Assembly: GCA_036877525.1 (NCBI GenBank)
Contig: JAZGTH010000064.1
Location: forward strand, 1,873,001-1,937,000
Length of the DNA: 64,000 nt
Direction: 5' to 3'
DNA from: Chromobotia macracanthus
Taxonomy: Eukaryota; Chordata; Actinopteri; Cypriniformes; Botiidae
Of this stretch, positions 49,136-63,080 are shown in pieces. A program made the translations under genes and the position numbers. The notes under the pieces are model-generated. The model made no database searches. It was not told the DNA's origin and saw only the letters and a program-made list of their open reading frames with translations. Every line of letters begins with the position of its first letter. Within the stretch, counting starts at the first letter, position 1.

Positions 49136-49252
49136 TTATCCCCATTGTGCCCTTGAACAAGGCAATTAACCCCAGGTCACACTACAGGGACCATTTCTAG
49201 GCTTGTTTTCCTGTAAGTGACTTTGGATAAAACAGTTAGTTAAACTGCATTA
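49136..49252 (+). mobile_element. SINE body and tail fragment
   Basis: GTGCCCTTGAACAAGGCAAT, TAACCCCAGGTCACACTACA and the tail GTAAGTGACTTTGGATAAAA. The first motif (CTTGAGCAAGGCA) and the tail are shared by many fish SINEs. The head is absent. Confidence 0.6.
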
Positions 49253-49673
49253 TCAATTTTGTCATATAGAATAATCAAATAATAGCTTAAAGGCAAATGA
49301 TTTTAGTTTACATACAAATAGCATGTTGAAAAGAGGTGTGTCAAATCTTTCCCTGAGGCTAGCGTCCTGATCGCTAAAATACAACCGTGTTGTGTAGAAA
49401 TGTGAACGCTAACCAACAGAGAACTAATTTATGCTTAGGTTATTGATGGAAGGGCACACAGCACTTAAAAGATCAGACCTTCATACCTGAGGGTCAGATA
49501 TCTCCTACCAGCCTCTGCAACATACACAGCAAGTCACAAATTTGTAAAGATCGGATACAATGAGCCCATCCATGCATTCATCAGTGTTATTTGTACAGGG
49601 CAAAATAGATTTATTGCACATTCATTTCTATAAAAATTAGTGCTGTTTGCCTGTGGAAAAACCTGATACCACA

Positions 49674-49725
49674 CTGCTTTGGTATTGTGGGTGGTTGCCA
49701 GGGTGTTGCTATGCAGTTCTAAGTG
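49674..49725 (-). repeat. CCCTGGCAACCACCC-type dispersed repeat, inverted copy
   Basis: GGTATTGTGGGTGGTTGCCA, GGGTGTTGCTATGCAGTTC is the reverse complement of the arrangement at 54565-54605. Confidence 0.55.
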
Positions 49726-50849
49726 GTTTATAGCGTGCTGTATAGTAGCCAGTTAATTAATTACTGATCTAATTTAAAAAAAAAACTTTTTCAGTCTCTA
49801 TGATATTCTGCTCCCTAGAGATAAAGGTAATTGTAAATTTTAATGAAAAGTGTGGTCAATGTTTCTTTTAAAACCATCTTGCAGCAGCTGGAGATAAGCA
49901 GATGGACAGACCAACAGATGTAAGTGGTCTAAATAGTTAAAAAATAAATGTATACAATATTAATACAGGGAAAGTAAACATGGGCAACTGGTTTAAGCAG
50001 AGAGAACAGAATGCCAGAGGAGACTGCAGGCACGTACCTACAATCAATTATTCTCCAGTCCTCTCTCTCCCTCACAAACTGGTTTGTTTCATTTTCCTGT
50101 CTCCTCTCTGAAAGATGTCTGGAGACGGATTCCTCTAGTAATGTGATTTGATTGTGTATCAGCCTCTGTAACGATCCTCCACGGTGGCACTCAGTCCCGG
50201 CTGTGTAAACCTCAGTGGGTTTATACTGTGCCCCAGTGCCTCATGGGAAATGTGATCAGGCTTATGAGAGTTGTGCACCCCAGGGCAAGAGTCTCCCGCA
50301 GAAAATACATGCATGTATTATCTCTGTTCTATTGTTTGTCCCTTGTTCTCTTCTTTAACTATAATATTTATAGTTGAAACCAGTGCTAATATAAAAACAG
50401 GTAATTTTTAAAGATGATACCTAACAAAGATTTCTGATATTTTTCAGACATTGAAAGAGCAAAGAATACATTTTTCTTTAGGGATAGAGCAAAACAAACC
50501 CTATGGCCAATGGTTACCATGGCAAATCTGATGTACTGTAAGAACTCTGACCTTCCAACCACTCTTTCTCTTTTGTTTATCCTCTCTATTTTCTCTAGCC
50601 TCTTCTCGACCTCCTTCTGTACAATCTTACTCTCTCTCTCACTCATTCTTTAACTCTCTCCTCCCACTGCTGTCTCTGGGACTGGCTCAGGCAGTTGCAG
50701 TGATACAGGAAAGGCTTCTGTAACTCTATTAATCTGCCTGTGAGAGATACGGTAGTGGTGTACAGTGCGCTAGGGCTAAAATTAGTCATCGGCTGTGAGG
50801 CCTGATGTTTCACAGTTCTCTGACCCTCCATCACAAGTTATCTTTCTGT

Positions 50850-50850
<1 letters not shown>

Positions 50851-50908
<58 letters not shown>
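50851..50908. repeat. (CA)n microsatellite, 58 bp
   Basis: Twenty-nine uninterrupted CA units in intron 2. Confidence 0.95.
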
Positions 50909-50910
<2 letters not shown>

Positions 50911-53900
50911 TGCCTTAAGATCTTAACTGACATATGTGAAAAATCACACATCTATGCATGTAAATTTACCCTTGGCTCTATTGCATACTCATGCGAGCTG
51001 CCTACCTAGACAGCAATATTTAGGCATCAAAGGATTTGCAGGTTGTTCCAGACAGCTACCAAGTTTTGCTATCTTATAAGATAGCTTTGGCCAAATGACC
51101 ATATCAGCACTATATGTTTCCTTCCTGTTGTTAGTAAAATGTGCAATATAAATAATATTTGCTATGACTTGCCATCATGCATAAAGCAATCCCAGAATGC
51201 ACTGCAGCAAGCTCAGTGAAAAAATGCATCCGAAATGGCAAAAGGAGTCAAGGGAAATGTCAACATTTTATTAAAAATGAAATTTCACTCCATTATGGCA
51301 CATTTTATTTATTTATTCTGTTTAGGTATTGAGTCATAATCTTCTATTGGAATATTAGGTCCAAACCATACAGAATTTGTGACTGGAAATGCTTCCAGCT
51401 ACACAGGCTTGTTTTCAACTCACTGCTGCCTGTGCAGAGCATATCAATGCAGTCAGTTAACTTCCATTTCAGTTAGAACAGTGCTTTAGAAAGTAGCTTC
51501 CTATGTGGACAATAACAGCGAGATGGATCAGCAGAGTTTGGAACACAGCCCAGGAATGCACTCTCCAGTCACAAACCCACACTGTATAGTGCAGAAAAGT
51601 GCAAAGCTAACTAAGTACCAACTGGAAATACACTAAAACAAAAACAATTTTAGAAAAGCACACACTAACACATTGCAGCAAACAACATCTGAGGGGTTAG
51701 AAACAGTTCCTTGAGGACTCAAAAACACAGGAACAGAATTTATAAACTGTTTAACAGAAAGACACACATTACCTTATTTGCAATGCTAATGTTTCACAGA
51801 TCTGGATGGATACAGCGAGACCCTGACAGCCCACCTGGGTGCTAATCATCAGCTAAACATAACTGATAAAACACAACACAGGAAAGAAGATTGTGTGAAA
51901 GGCTATTCACAAATATGATTAAAACAGCATTAGTTATGCAAATGTTTGACCCTGTTAGGGCGCCAAACAAAGTTTATTTGGTTGGAATTATAAGTTGAGT
52001 GAATGACAGAGACAGAGATGTTGAGTAAGTGACAGAGAGAGGGGGTGATTGAGTGAAAGATAGACAGAGAGGGTGAGTTAAGTGAATGAGTGAAAAACAG
52101 AGAGAGACTGAGTGAATGAAAGAGAGAGAGACAAAATGTGACTGAGAGAGACATTGCAATTGTCTCCAACAGTTTGTTTTCATGTGAAGCTCTAATCCTC
52201 ATTAAAGAGTTTATCAGTCAGGTCCTGAATGGGGGATGCAAACAGAGCTGCGTCATACAGCTGCATCATCATATAATCACTGCTGTGTTTAGAAACAGCA
52301 CTCTGCAGGACTGCATCCAATCAAAATATGTAACATTTAAAAAATAGAAAGTTATAGTCTCTGTCACCTTACGAAAAATACAGATTTGTCACTTTGTTTC
52401 AAAACTGTATTGCAATAAAAATGTAACCAGTGACCTTATTTACCAGTGAACAGGATTTGACTCTTGTCTGTATTTATAATGTGTATATAGATTAATCTCA
52501 TAGTATAAAAGGTATGTAACCATCTAATCCAATTCTTGTGTGTCTCATATTGTTCCGTACTTCCAAATTGACATTGTATGACCTCTATTAAAGGATATCA
52601 AGGATTAACCGGGACTAATTTTCCCGGATTAAATCCACGTCTGGACTCATTACAATGAAGGATGACTAAGAAAATGGCAGCTGGTTACTTCATTTGCAAT
52701 TCCTTAAATGACTGGAATTGGCAACAATTCAAAAGGAATTATATAAGGAACATATTTGGGCAAACGCTATTGGAAGGTTTATATGTAAAGTGTTGAACTA
52801 CAGCTGTTGTTATTCAGCTCGAGTACGTTTGTGACTTTATTCCTTCACTACAACTGACCTTTGAACCAACTTGTTAAAAGTAAATGCAACACTGTCTTGT
52901 TATTTTGTAATCTAATACAATTGATATAATTGTATTTAATCTAATACAATTAATGTTGCTTTGTAATTTCCAATAAAAAATAATAATAAATAATAAAGTC
53001 CATTAATAAATAATGAAGTCATTGCTTTTGGGCCATTACCTATACATACATTGTACTGTATATACATATGCATCTTGCATAAACATACATTACATTAGCA
53101 GTACTACACAAAACCATAATAGTAGAGTATGAGAACAAAACATGTTGACATGCATCATGCAGCCGTGTTTGGCTTACCGATTTCAGGCCATGATGCGTGT
53201 TGTGTAGGAATCTGTACACATCATAACAAGCTAAATGAAGTGGAAGGGCTTTGCACTCAAGAGGAAATGTGACTCACTGCATTTGCTTTGAGGGTATTTC
53301 ACTGTTCCAAAGGAAGAAGGCTTTTTACAGTGCGCCTGGCAAACCGCCACATGGAAATGACATCACCCTCTCCGGCGCTTGGTGAGGGGCTGTGAACCGA
53401 ACCCCGTGGGGTGACAGAGAATAGGCCAGAACTCTGAGTGCAGCCCTACCGTCTGTCATTAAACCTTCTGATTCAGCCCATTACGCAGCCATTTAGCACT
53501 TTTACATCCTACTCAACACCGACCTGACAGGCGCCTCAGAGAGGAGGCGACCAATCAGAGGCCTGCTGGTGAGAAACACATGAACAAAAGCAAGAGTCTG
53601 GATTTATTGGGACAGACTGTCCCTTTACGAGAAATGCATTCCTAAGCTCACAATCTTATTTATGATGTATACACATACAGAAAGTTTGAATAAATACAAA
53701 TGGTAGTATTCACTAAACGCAGACCTCTGGAATTGGAATGTTACATTTCCATGTGACAGTTTCGTCCTGATGACTCTCCGCTGTAATTTAGTGACTAGAG
53801 ACATTATTAATTCAGACTAAGGTAACAATCGATTGAAACATTTGTTTGGTCGCTGCTGTGTGTGTGAGACTCAGCCCTGCTGGCTATGCTTTACCACAGA

Positions 53901-54524
53901 ACAGAAAAACACCTGACACTTTGATTACTGAAGTTCAAACGCTTTGAGGAAACAGAACGCTGCTGATCCAAAGGTCAGTGCATCGCTCTGTCTCACACCA
54001 GAAAAAAGACTTCTTTAGGATGACAGAAGAGAAGATCTGTTGTCAGAGTTTTAAGATTCAGGATGCTGAAATCTGGAACCTTCTGAATCATTCTCAAAAT
54101 CTATGATTATTCTGCTTTTAAATATCACATCTTTACAATAATCTTTGGTTTCCACATTACAGTAAGATATGTTTTCCCCTGCATCTGTTCACGAATGCAC
54201 ATTTGTAAAACATTTTCAAGCTGGTCTAATCACCATTCTAATGCTATCTGTGTCATACTTACAATGTGATGTTTTCTTTTCACAGATCAGCTGCAATCAC
54301 AGTGAATCACATGGACGGGCATCATTCTTTAATCTGTTATCCATTAGTGCTTCTCTTTTCTGGCATGAAAGAGATGTGCTGTTTGGAGTTGTTCTCACTT
54401 ATTATGTAACTAAAATACAAGCTGAATGTCATAATGGACAGAAATCTTTCCAAATCTGTTTTTCAATCTCTGCTACCCAGATCTGGGCCAATAATAATCC
54501 ACCTGCAGTAATAATCACCAAAAA

Positions 54525-54615
54525 TACCCTGGCAACACCATAACAACCACCCAGAACACCAAAGAAATCACATAGCAACACCCTGGCAACCACCCACAAT
54601 ACCACAGAATCAGAG
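54525..54615 (+). repeat. CCCTGGCAACCACCC-type dispersed repeat
   Basis: Units such as CCCTGGCAACACCATAAC, AACCACCCAGAACACC, ATAGCAACACCCTGG and CAACCACCCACAATACC. The same repeat occurs inverted at 49674-49725. Confidence 0.55.
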
Positions 54616-56904
54616 GGAGGATTTTTGCACAGGCAAGCATGGCTTAGTTTTATAGAGAAAAATTTACTTTCTCACTGTTAAATGACACAGCCCCTCCTTG
54701 ATTTGTTTCAATACTGTAAGGAACAGAGAATCTCTTGGGGGGTGTAAAAATGAGATGGGCCTGGTGTTGTGGTTGGTAATGCGTAGCGAGATGGAACAGA
54801 AACGAGGAACGATTTTTCTCCACCTCTACATGCCCTAAGTGGCGCATCTTCCCTGAATGTCACAGTTCGGTCAGGGCTGGGCTGCTGTGGGTCTATTTTA
54901 GTCTCAGGAGCGTGATAACCTCAGCTCCTCTGCTCTTCTAATCTCAGCTCTGCCACAATGAGGCCTTAAGCATGGCACACAGCTTCCAAGACAAAACAGC
55001 TTCTCTGTCTTCTCTATTGTCGCAGCTGTCAATCAAAGTAACTCAACGCTGTACAATCATTCCATCAGGAATCCATAAACAGGCTAAAATGCATACTTCT
55101 GTAGGGTTTATACTTCTGTAAATCTGCTTATATTACAATATTAATCCAGATTTCTTGAGCCAACATCGAAATCAGTTTTATTCTATAATATGACATATCT
55201 TAGTGACATATTTAAGACGAATGGCCTATGTTATATTAGCTACTTAAATTGTGTGTTTTTTAACAGCAGCCTAGTGTGGAACGTTTTTTAAACAAACACT
55301 GAAACCTGTCATGCCCAAGGCCTCACATTTCAATGCTAAACAGAACTTATTTATGGTTCGAGGGCAAAGTCAATCGATTCTAAGATGTAACACAAGAGCA
55401 TGGAACAAAACAACACAGATTGATGACTTCAGTTGAAACAGCATTTCCCTGGTACAGACCACACACTTTGGCATTGTTTCTCATTAGTGCCACAGACACC
55501 CACATCAATGATAACAAACTTTGACTAACAAACATTTTCTTTAGTTTGGTAATTTGTAATATTTTGCTTTGTCCATATTGCTTCAGCAAATCTAGAGACC
55601 TAAATTCTGTCCATAGGTTTCTTAATTTTCTAGGCTCGTTCATTTGTTATGTCCGTGTAACATTAAACTTTGTAGATCCTGTTCATGCTTTCTTCCTTCA
55701 TTGATGTGTCATTCTGTACGTCCTCAATACGGACAATAAAAGCCATTAAAAATGCAGTTACAAGAAAGCCAATCGATTAAACTCTTTCATATACTGCAAG
55801 TTCAGTATTGCTGCCACAATACAGCACATGAAATATTTATTTGTCGATACTTAAATTTATCATCTACCTTTCTTTGCAGGAAATAATATAGTGATATACA
55901 TTCAATGGCTAGACGAGACACCACATTGTGGCTAATTGGTTGGCAGATTTTGTAACCAAGTTAACACTTCAAGTACTTAACCAAGCAGCTGCGATCATCT
56001 CATAAGCAATTATCAGTTAAACTAATCTAGACACAAGCATCACTCTCATACAGATGTTTCCAAAAACCTTTCGAATTAGAAGAAGATTCAGGCAAACGGA
56101 CAGAATTTCTACCAATTCCATGAATTTCTTAGTTGTGCTTTTTAACTTCGCTTAATTAAATGGCCACATTCCCGGAGTCCATCTGGCTTTGACATGCCCA
56201 TATTTCTTTAAATGGATCAATTTACTGAGAGAGAGAGAAAGAGAGAGACTACAAAAGAGACACTTATTGCCTGTTATTGCCATCTGGCAACATGGCTACA
56301 ATAGCCACAACCTAGAAAGCCTCCTAAAGACCATCCACTATCCCTAATTATAGAGCCTAAATTACCAGAGTTAAATTATAGATCAGGGCGACAGTTAATG
56401 GTTGTGTCAGATAGTTGATCTCCCATGATTCACATGCCAAACTCCTGATCCAGACGGCATCACTCAGCACGTCTGACACAAATGAACATCTTTGTATGGG
56501 GTGAGATGGGAAATTCATTTCATTTGGGACACGAAAAGAGATGCCACTCTACTCCCTGAAATCCAAGGCCTTTGAGTAAATATAACAGTTTTATAAGATG
56601 ATGATCCGCACACAATAATCGATCACAAACCCATCCACCTTTTATATATAACAGCTCGCAATGGTCAATGTAAAATGATAGCTTGCTCATATTTTCAGCC
56701 CAAAAGGTCATATTACAGGTTTGATATTCCAGTAAGTACACAGAATCAATTATTTATATTATCAGAGATTTAAATAGCATAGGAGGAATCTGTATTCTTT
56801 GTGAGTGTATAATATAAAATAATTATTTCCAAACCTCTCAGGCTGTGTCTTATGTATTTGAAGCTGTTTATTTTTTTTTTCTTATAAACACACACAACTA
56901 TGTT

Positions 56905-57121
56905 TGTACAGCGTGAGGACATGAGGACATTCATTGACACAGCATAATCTCTAGCACCTTACCCTAATCTTAATCATTCCAACTAAATGCCTAACCCTTA
57001 CCCTAAACCCAAAGGGGTGTCAGAAAGTGAGGACCGGCCAAAATGTCCTCACTTTACTCTCTTGTCCTCTTGTCCGATGGTCTAACTAGTCACACTGGTT
57101 CTCACAAAGATAGATGTACAT
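56905..57121 (+). repeat. Fish repeat with TGTCCTCACTTT and CTAACCCTTACCC blocks
   Basis: CCTAACCCTTACCCTAAACC, GTGAGGACCGGCCAAAATG, TCCTCACTTT and GGTTCTCACAAAGATAGA occur in the order I know from a repeat widespread in bony fishes. The CCCTAA-like block is part of this element, not telomeric DNA. Confidence 0.6.
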
Positions 57122-57220
57122 GTACACACACACGTATATAAACGCATGGATTAACATTCAGAATTGACAATTTAAAGTAAAATTGTTTCTAATTGTTTGA
57201 GTTACTTTCTAATCTTTTAC

Positions 57221-57481
57221 TGGTGTGTCTGTAACAAACAGATTTAAAAGAGACCAGAATCTTTCTTCACTCTGTTCTTATGTTATGTGGGGAGAAAATT
57301 TCTAAAAAAAAGCATTTGAGACTGACACAGCTATCTGATCTCCTAGTATATTGGTGTGTCTGTAACAAACAGATTTAAAAGAGACCAGAATCTTTCTTCA
57401 CTCTGTTCTTATGTTATGTGGGGAGAAAATTTCTAAAAAAAAGCATTTGAGACTGACACAGCTATCTGATCTCCTAGTATA
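57221..57481 (+). repeat. Perfect two-copy tandem duplication, period 131 bp
   Basis: The segment from TGGTGTGTCTGTAACAAACA to CTATCTGATCTCCTAGTATA occurs twice in direct order at 57221 and 57352, with 130 identical positions by eye. Identity implies a very recent duplication, or an assembly artefact. Confidence 0.9.
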
Positions 57482-58395
57482 ATCAAGACTTGTGAAACTT
57501 CTTTGTGCTCCTGCAGCAAAAAGCTACGAAGGAGGGCATCTAGTCTCAAAGGTTTCCAACAAAGTTACACAGCACAAACCACTGTGGTGGAGATTTTAAA
57601 TAGTCAAATCTTGGGATGAGTGGTTAGTGTTTTTAACTAACTAATCCGATGTGAGCTTTAAAGAAAGAAGCAACTTCATTAACCCCTGACACTGTCTTTA
57701 ATGTGAAGGAACATATTTAGCCATGCTGGCTTATTCATTCCAATGGGAGCAGCTTGCTGCCAACACAGAGAAATGCAGAGATCACACACGCACGCACACG
57801 CTGTACTGTTCAAATGACAGATTGGTCTCGCTGTAATACCAGCAGAGAGTCTAAAAGCACATTGATTTAAAGATGGCTGACATCTCTCTCTCGCTTTCTC
57901 TCCTTGCTGTCTTTGTGCCAGTGCTGTACCTACTTTCTTATTCCATTATCAGAGATCTCATATAATGTTGTATGCTAAATCTCAAATGCAGAAATAAAGA
58001 TAGATAAGCTATTTTATCTAAAAAAATGCCACAGTAACTGTTACTTTTATATTTTCATATTAGCTCTAAACAGCAATTGTTCTTGACTCATAATGGTAAT
58101 GGCTTGTGTTAAACAACACAACTGACCATCCGTTGCTGTATGGTGAAAATAATAAATAATAAAATAATATATTTAAAAACTGTTCTATTTTTGACATCAT
58201 ACAGCTCTATTGATCAATAAGAATTATCTTTATAAAAGATACTGGTTTTATTTTGCATGATTTAACAGTATTATTTTGATGAAAGATCATAAAAATATGA
58301 AACATACCAACTTCATCTCTGAAAAAAAACATTCTATTGATGTATCCAAGGTCAATGTAAGTACCAAAAATACTGGTTAAAATATTAACATCAAT

Positions 58396-58655
58396 AATAT
58401 CATACCCTAACCCAGTGGAGTGCAACACTTTTGTCCCCCACTCACAATTTCTACCCAGCTTGGCATAACTAGAAGGACATGTATTTGTTACAAAATAAAC
58501 AAATATCAAGAATAATCTTTTTTCAGTAGTTTTATCCTATTTTAATTTTTGTGTTGTCTTATTATAAATCATAGGTAGTCATCTTGAGGACCCATTGGAA
58601 GTCTGTTATGGCCCCTAGTAGGTCCCACTCTCTTGTTGAGAACTACTGCCCTAAC
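58396..58655. repeat. Repeat with TTCTCAAC and CAGTGG ends, possibly hAT-derived
   Basis: ACCCAGTGGAGTGCAACACTT at the left and GTTGAGAACTACTGCCC at the right (minus strand GGGCAGTAGTTCTCAAC), with TAGGTCCCACTC inside. Such ends occur in short hAT-type fish elements. It spans two short ORFs that I do not treat as genes. Confidence 0.4.
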
Positions 58656-59308
58656 CTATTTATATTCAAATCAAACCCTCACAAATAAAACCAAGTTCCA
58701 CTCTACTCTTGTTTACATTAAATATACATGGAAATATGCCACAACACAGATGTTAAAAGCAATCAAAATGCAGATTTTGTTTTGCCTTAAAACGTTTCCT
58801 CAAATGATTAAAATGATCCGCCACTCTGGTTATCATAACTCGTGTAGCAATAAAACCATTCTGTGTGACACAGGAAGTCTGTTTTGCAGAGGGAGGATAG
58901 AAAATCCATCTCACTTTTTCTTCCAGACCAAGCTCAGCTGTAGATCTATAGAGGGAACAAATAGGGGAACAACCCGTGCTTAAACAAATCCTGATTCACT
59001 CACCCCACTGGCTGAGGATGATGTGTATCAGTGCCAAACAGAACAACACAAGGTGGGGTGGGAGAGACGGGGAGGGAGATGCAGCACAGGCGACAGGGTT
59101 TGAATGTTCTGACAAGCATTTTTCCTCTATGTCAGTTCATTAGGAAGTAGTCTAGTGTGCCACTGCTGAAGGTCATCTGCCAAATGAGTAAATGAAATAT
59201 AGAGATGGGAACAGATAGCGGAAAAAGAGGGCAGTTAAAGGGACGTGGCAGCAATTTGGCAACACTCATCTGTGCTGAGACTGCAGTCTGGCTGGATTAG
59301 AACACACT

Positions 59309-59311
<3 letters not shown>

Positions 59312-59349
<38 letters not shown>
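59312..59349. repeat. (GA)n microsatellite
   Basis: About nineteen GA units, then ACAGAGAGAAAGAGGGAGAG. Confidence 0.95.
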
Positions 59350-59360
<11 letters not shown>

Positions 59361-60179
59361 AGGGAGAGGTCATTCAGGATTCAAAATGTCTAGGAGAAAC
59401 TATTGTGATGCTAAAGAGACAGTATATATTTTTTTTTTCTTTTCTGCATTTAGTGTTACAAATCCACAGTTTTAGTTTAAGTGGCCACTGTTTCTACAAC
59501 CAAACAAATGATGCTTTGAGCTTGAGTCTCAGATGCCCAAAGTCATCTGAAGGCTATAAATAAACAACACATCTTTTTACTGTGCTGTGCTTAATGGCAG
59601 CAAACAAAAACAACATACAGTACAACATGACCAGTGCAGGACGATTCATGAACATTATGACATTATTATATGACCATTAAATCATCAAATTCTTTATGAT
59701 TCCAATATTCTTGTTTGCCCTCTAAAATTGTATCTTGTTTTGTGCTTATGGTCTCTGCTGTAGTTAATCATTTTAGAGCAAAAGCAGAACAGAGCAATGA
59801 ATAATTATTACAAATTCCCCAGATCTGTGAATTCATGTCTGGACTACACACACACGCAGTCCAACCACCAAACAGAAACATACAAACATGAAAGAGAGGA
59901 ATAAAGGGGCTTAATTTCTCTTGAGAGTGTAAGACTTCTTAAAGGAGGATTTGAATTTCCAACCCTCTTTCTCTAAAGAAGCATCTGTCTCTCCCTCTCT
60001 CACTCTCTCTTGTTTTTCTGCATTACTTAACAGTTACTGGTTTTGCTGCAGCGCCTGAGTTTAAATATTTTAGAGTTATAAATCTCATGCCTGCCATATA
60101 ACATTCATAAGTATCATTTTCTCCTGGGCTTCCTTTTCTTAGGTTTCCATCTACGTCATCATCCAATTATGATCACTAG

Positions 60180-60500
60180 AAAGAGCATCACAATCGAATA
60201 TCCCCATGATAGAGTCGTCTCCTCCAGGAATGAAAGCAGGCCAACAAATAATTTATCCCTTCCTCACTGTGACATCATCAAATAATATGAGTAAATTCTC
60301 ATTGACAATTGTATTGGTTTTCATATGTAGCACAATAAAGGCACCAGCACTGTTTCCTGGCAGAGTCTCGTCCCTTGGCCTCATGCCACTTAATCACACG
60401 AATGGAGAGAACATTAACATTCCTTTAATTCTGAAAATGACTCCAGTTCTTGCAGGCTTCGCGAACTCAAAAGCACGCTGCACATTAATCGCAGTTTGAA
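60180..60500. other. Repeat-poor block in intron 2, candidate conserved non-coding element
   Basis: No repeats; contains TGACATCATC, CCACTTAATCAC and TTAATCGC. The plus-strand frame at 60206-60499 (97 codons) has no recognisable domain and no splice context. Confidence 0.2.
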
Positions 60501-61348
60501 TGTACAAATTACCCTTTTATTTTCAAGATTACTTGCAGTTATAGTAAATATTGGTTAAAATAAAATGTTAAAAAAACGGTGACAAATGTAACTCATTCCT
60601 TTGCGTCAAAAAACAAGTTGCAGAACATTAACTTCACAGCTTACGCAGTAACAACCCATTAAAACGCAGACACGTTCTAATGAATGAGTCCCCGTGTTGA
60701 TGATATCACTCATTCCGAATTCCAGAACCAATCAAAAGCACATCTGCTCATTAATCTGTGTTGTGTTGCCAGATCAAGACGATTTAATCAAAAGCCTGTT
60801 GCAATGGTGGACTCTTTAGTAAACAACTAATCCATTAAAATTTAGGCTTAAAAGGTGTAACGTTTTTATGGATAGCAGAGCTCAGATCATAGATCTTAGA
60901 TGTTTAAAAAAAGTTGATTAAATGTCTGATTCTTTTAATGCAAAGCTTCAAACTGAGCACAGTCTGAGATATTGTTGAGCTCTTCTGAAACTCCATGGGA
61001 GACTAACACAAGACCCCGGGGTCTTTCTTTCAGGAGAAACATCTAAATAAAGTGACTTTAGCAACGTTTCCCATATGTACTCCACTTAATCTGACTGCTG
61101 TCTAGAAATAATGACATATTAAGGAGATATTTAAGAGATCTTATTTGTGATTTTGCATATTTACTGCCACATGTTGTGAATCAGTAATGCAAACAGGAAC
61201 ACATCATCCCATTGGGACTGTAAATCCAAGAGCTCACAGACAGCAGAACTAAAACATCTGCATTAGTCACACAGTGTTCTGCACTTGTCTAAAAAAGAAC
61301 AATACAATCACTTTACTATACATTTTACTGATGTAGTTCCATATGTGG

Positions 61349-61362
61349 CCAACAGGGGGCAC
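61349..61362 (+). promoter_or_regulatory. CTCF-like motif in intron 2
   Basis: CCAACAGGGGGCAC is close to the CTCF core in otherwise AT-rich intronic DNA. Confidence 0.3.
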
Positions 61363-62759
61363 AGCTTAGAAAATCTATCTATCCTATTTGGGTGATTCAG
61401 CATTTTCCAAAAACAGATGCTACCTTACCAAGTAGCAAGTTCTTTAAAGTAGTGGAGTATAACTAAAGACCTAAAACCCCCGCAGGCTGTTCTTCTGATG
61501 GAATGAACCCCCAGCAGGTGGTTTTAAAATGTCAAAGAAAACAGAGAAAATCACATTTAGGAATATTCTGCTAAAAAGCGGGGGCATGGGAAATTGTCAA
61601 GCTAGCATCCAAGTTCATTCCCACTGGCGCAGTAAACACAAGGCAGGAGAGTGAGGAGATCTTTTCTAACAACTGGATCTAAAATAGATGCATCTTCACA
61701 GGGGAACCTCAGATGAAACCAATTCAGCAACCTTCTCCTTGTTGTTTTATAGCAGTTTTACAGACATATAGTAAGATCCACACTGGTCCATAATCTGTGC
61801 AAAAAAGCACATGCAAAACAAGACGAAAGACAGGCGGAGAGAAAGAATAAGGCAGGGCATGAGATGTTGAAGCTGAAAGGAAAAACATGTGTAAATTGTT
61901 TTAACCCGAAAGAGTTCCATTAAATTCAGGGAAGCAGTTATGTGACTGTCTGGTTCTTCAGGAAAGAAAGCTGATTCAGTATCAGTCTTTCCCAGCATCG
62001 CCTGTTCTCCTCTGGGGGTGAGGGGCATTTGGAGCCCTCGGGCCACAAGAGAAAGAACAGCTAGTTCTTGTTCATTCTCTTGTGATCTGCAGCACTGCTG
62101 TTTGTCTGCTGTTCCGTACAGTGGAGTGGGGACCAGTTTTGGGCAAAGATTAATTGTTAATTGAGAGGAAGAGTGGAGAAATTGCATTAGCATGCCCGGA
62201 CAAAAGGAGCCTCTTGAGAAATCTAATTAAGCAAAGACACATGAGTTTAAAGAGCACAAAAAAGCAATCATGACAAAAACAAACCTGGCCCCTGGAATAT
62301 ATATCCTCAAAGTCTTGCTACTCATCTAGGACCAGCTCTCACTGATATAATCCTGATTAGACGGATTTAAATCGGAAATATTTATTAGCAATTTGACTTT
62401 ATAGTAAGAGGTTTTACTATAGCTCTATGTGCCTGATAGAGACTCTGAAAGACAATTCATAAATACACTCTGCATAAATGTAAAATTATTCTATAGATTC
62501 TGGACCGAATATATTAAACATGCATTGCTTTTTTGGATATTTATTATATCTGTAGGCCTACATTCATTATTCAAAAGGGTGAATCTAATTAAAACTGTCA
62601 AGAACTGTCATTTTTCACCCTAACATCAAAAAATTATTTGGGGGTGAAATAACCTCAAAGGGGAGATTGAATAAATAAGCAGTCGTGACAGATAAAACAC
62701 TTTATCGGTACTTTAACAGTAAATATGTTGTTTTAGAATCTCATCTACAGGCATTGTTT

Positions 62760-63080
62760 AGGCTCTTACGACTGATGCAGGCTCCAAACCATTAACGCAC
62801 TTCCTGTTAAAGAGCTCCAGTGCATCCGAACACCCAGTCACACACACGCTCCGCGTGATGAGAGCTTTTAGCCTGCTGAGGAAGGCAGACAGCTTTCACA
62901 CACACTCACACACACCCAAGAAAATTTATATGCGGCTCAAGAGGATATATGCAGCTCAAGAGGCTTGAGTAAGCAGCCATTAACAGAAACAATCCTTTAG
63001 CCAATTAAAGGCCCCACTTTTACCTTCCATTTGCATATCTGAAATCCATCTCGGCTCAATGCATGCCACTTTTAGAGTGT
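62760..63080. other. Repeat-poor block in intron 2, candidate conserved non-coding element
   Basis: Apart from a 19-bp tandem duplication and a short CA tract, the sequence has many homeodomain or POU-like words (AGCCATTAACAG, GCCAATTAAAGG, CCATTTGCATATC). The ATTTGCAT word is an octamer-type site. Confidence 0.25.
62927..62964 (+). repeat. Short tandem duplication, period 19 bp
   Basis: TATATGCGGCTCAAGAGGA is followed directly by TATATGCAGCTCAAGAGGC. Confidence 0.7.

Noticed and set aside
54169..54543. 124-codon plus-strand frame
   Set aside because: No family resemblance and it runs into a dispersed repeat at its end.
56985..57015. CCCTAA-like block resembling telomere repeat
   Set aside because: Units are irregular and belong to a known-looking dispersed fish repeat.
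58633..58983. 116-codon plus-strand frame
   Set aside because: Starts inside a repeat; no domain or codon pattern of a gene.
61747..62193. 148-codon minus-strand frame in intron 2
   Set aside because: No recognisable domain and low-complexity hydrophobic C-terminal part; compatible with chance. It does not resemble HCN exon 2.
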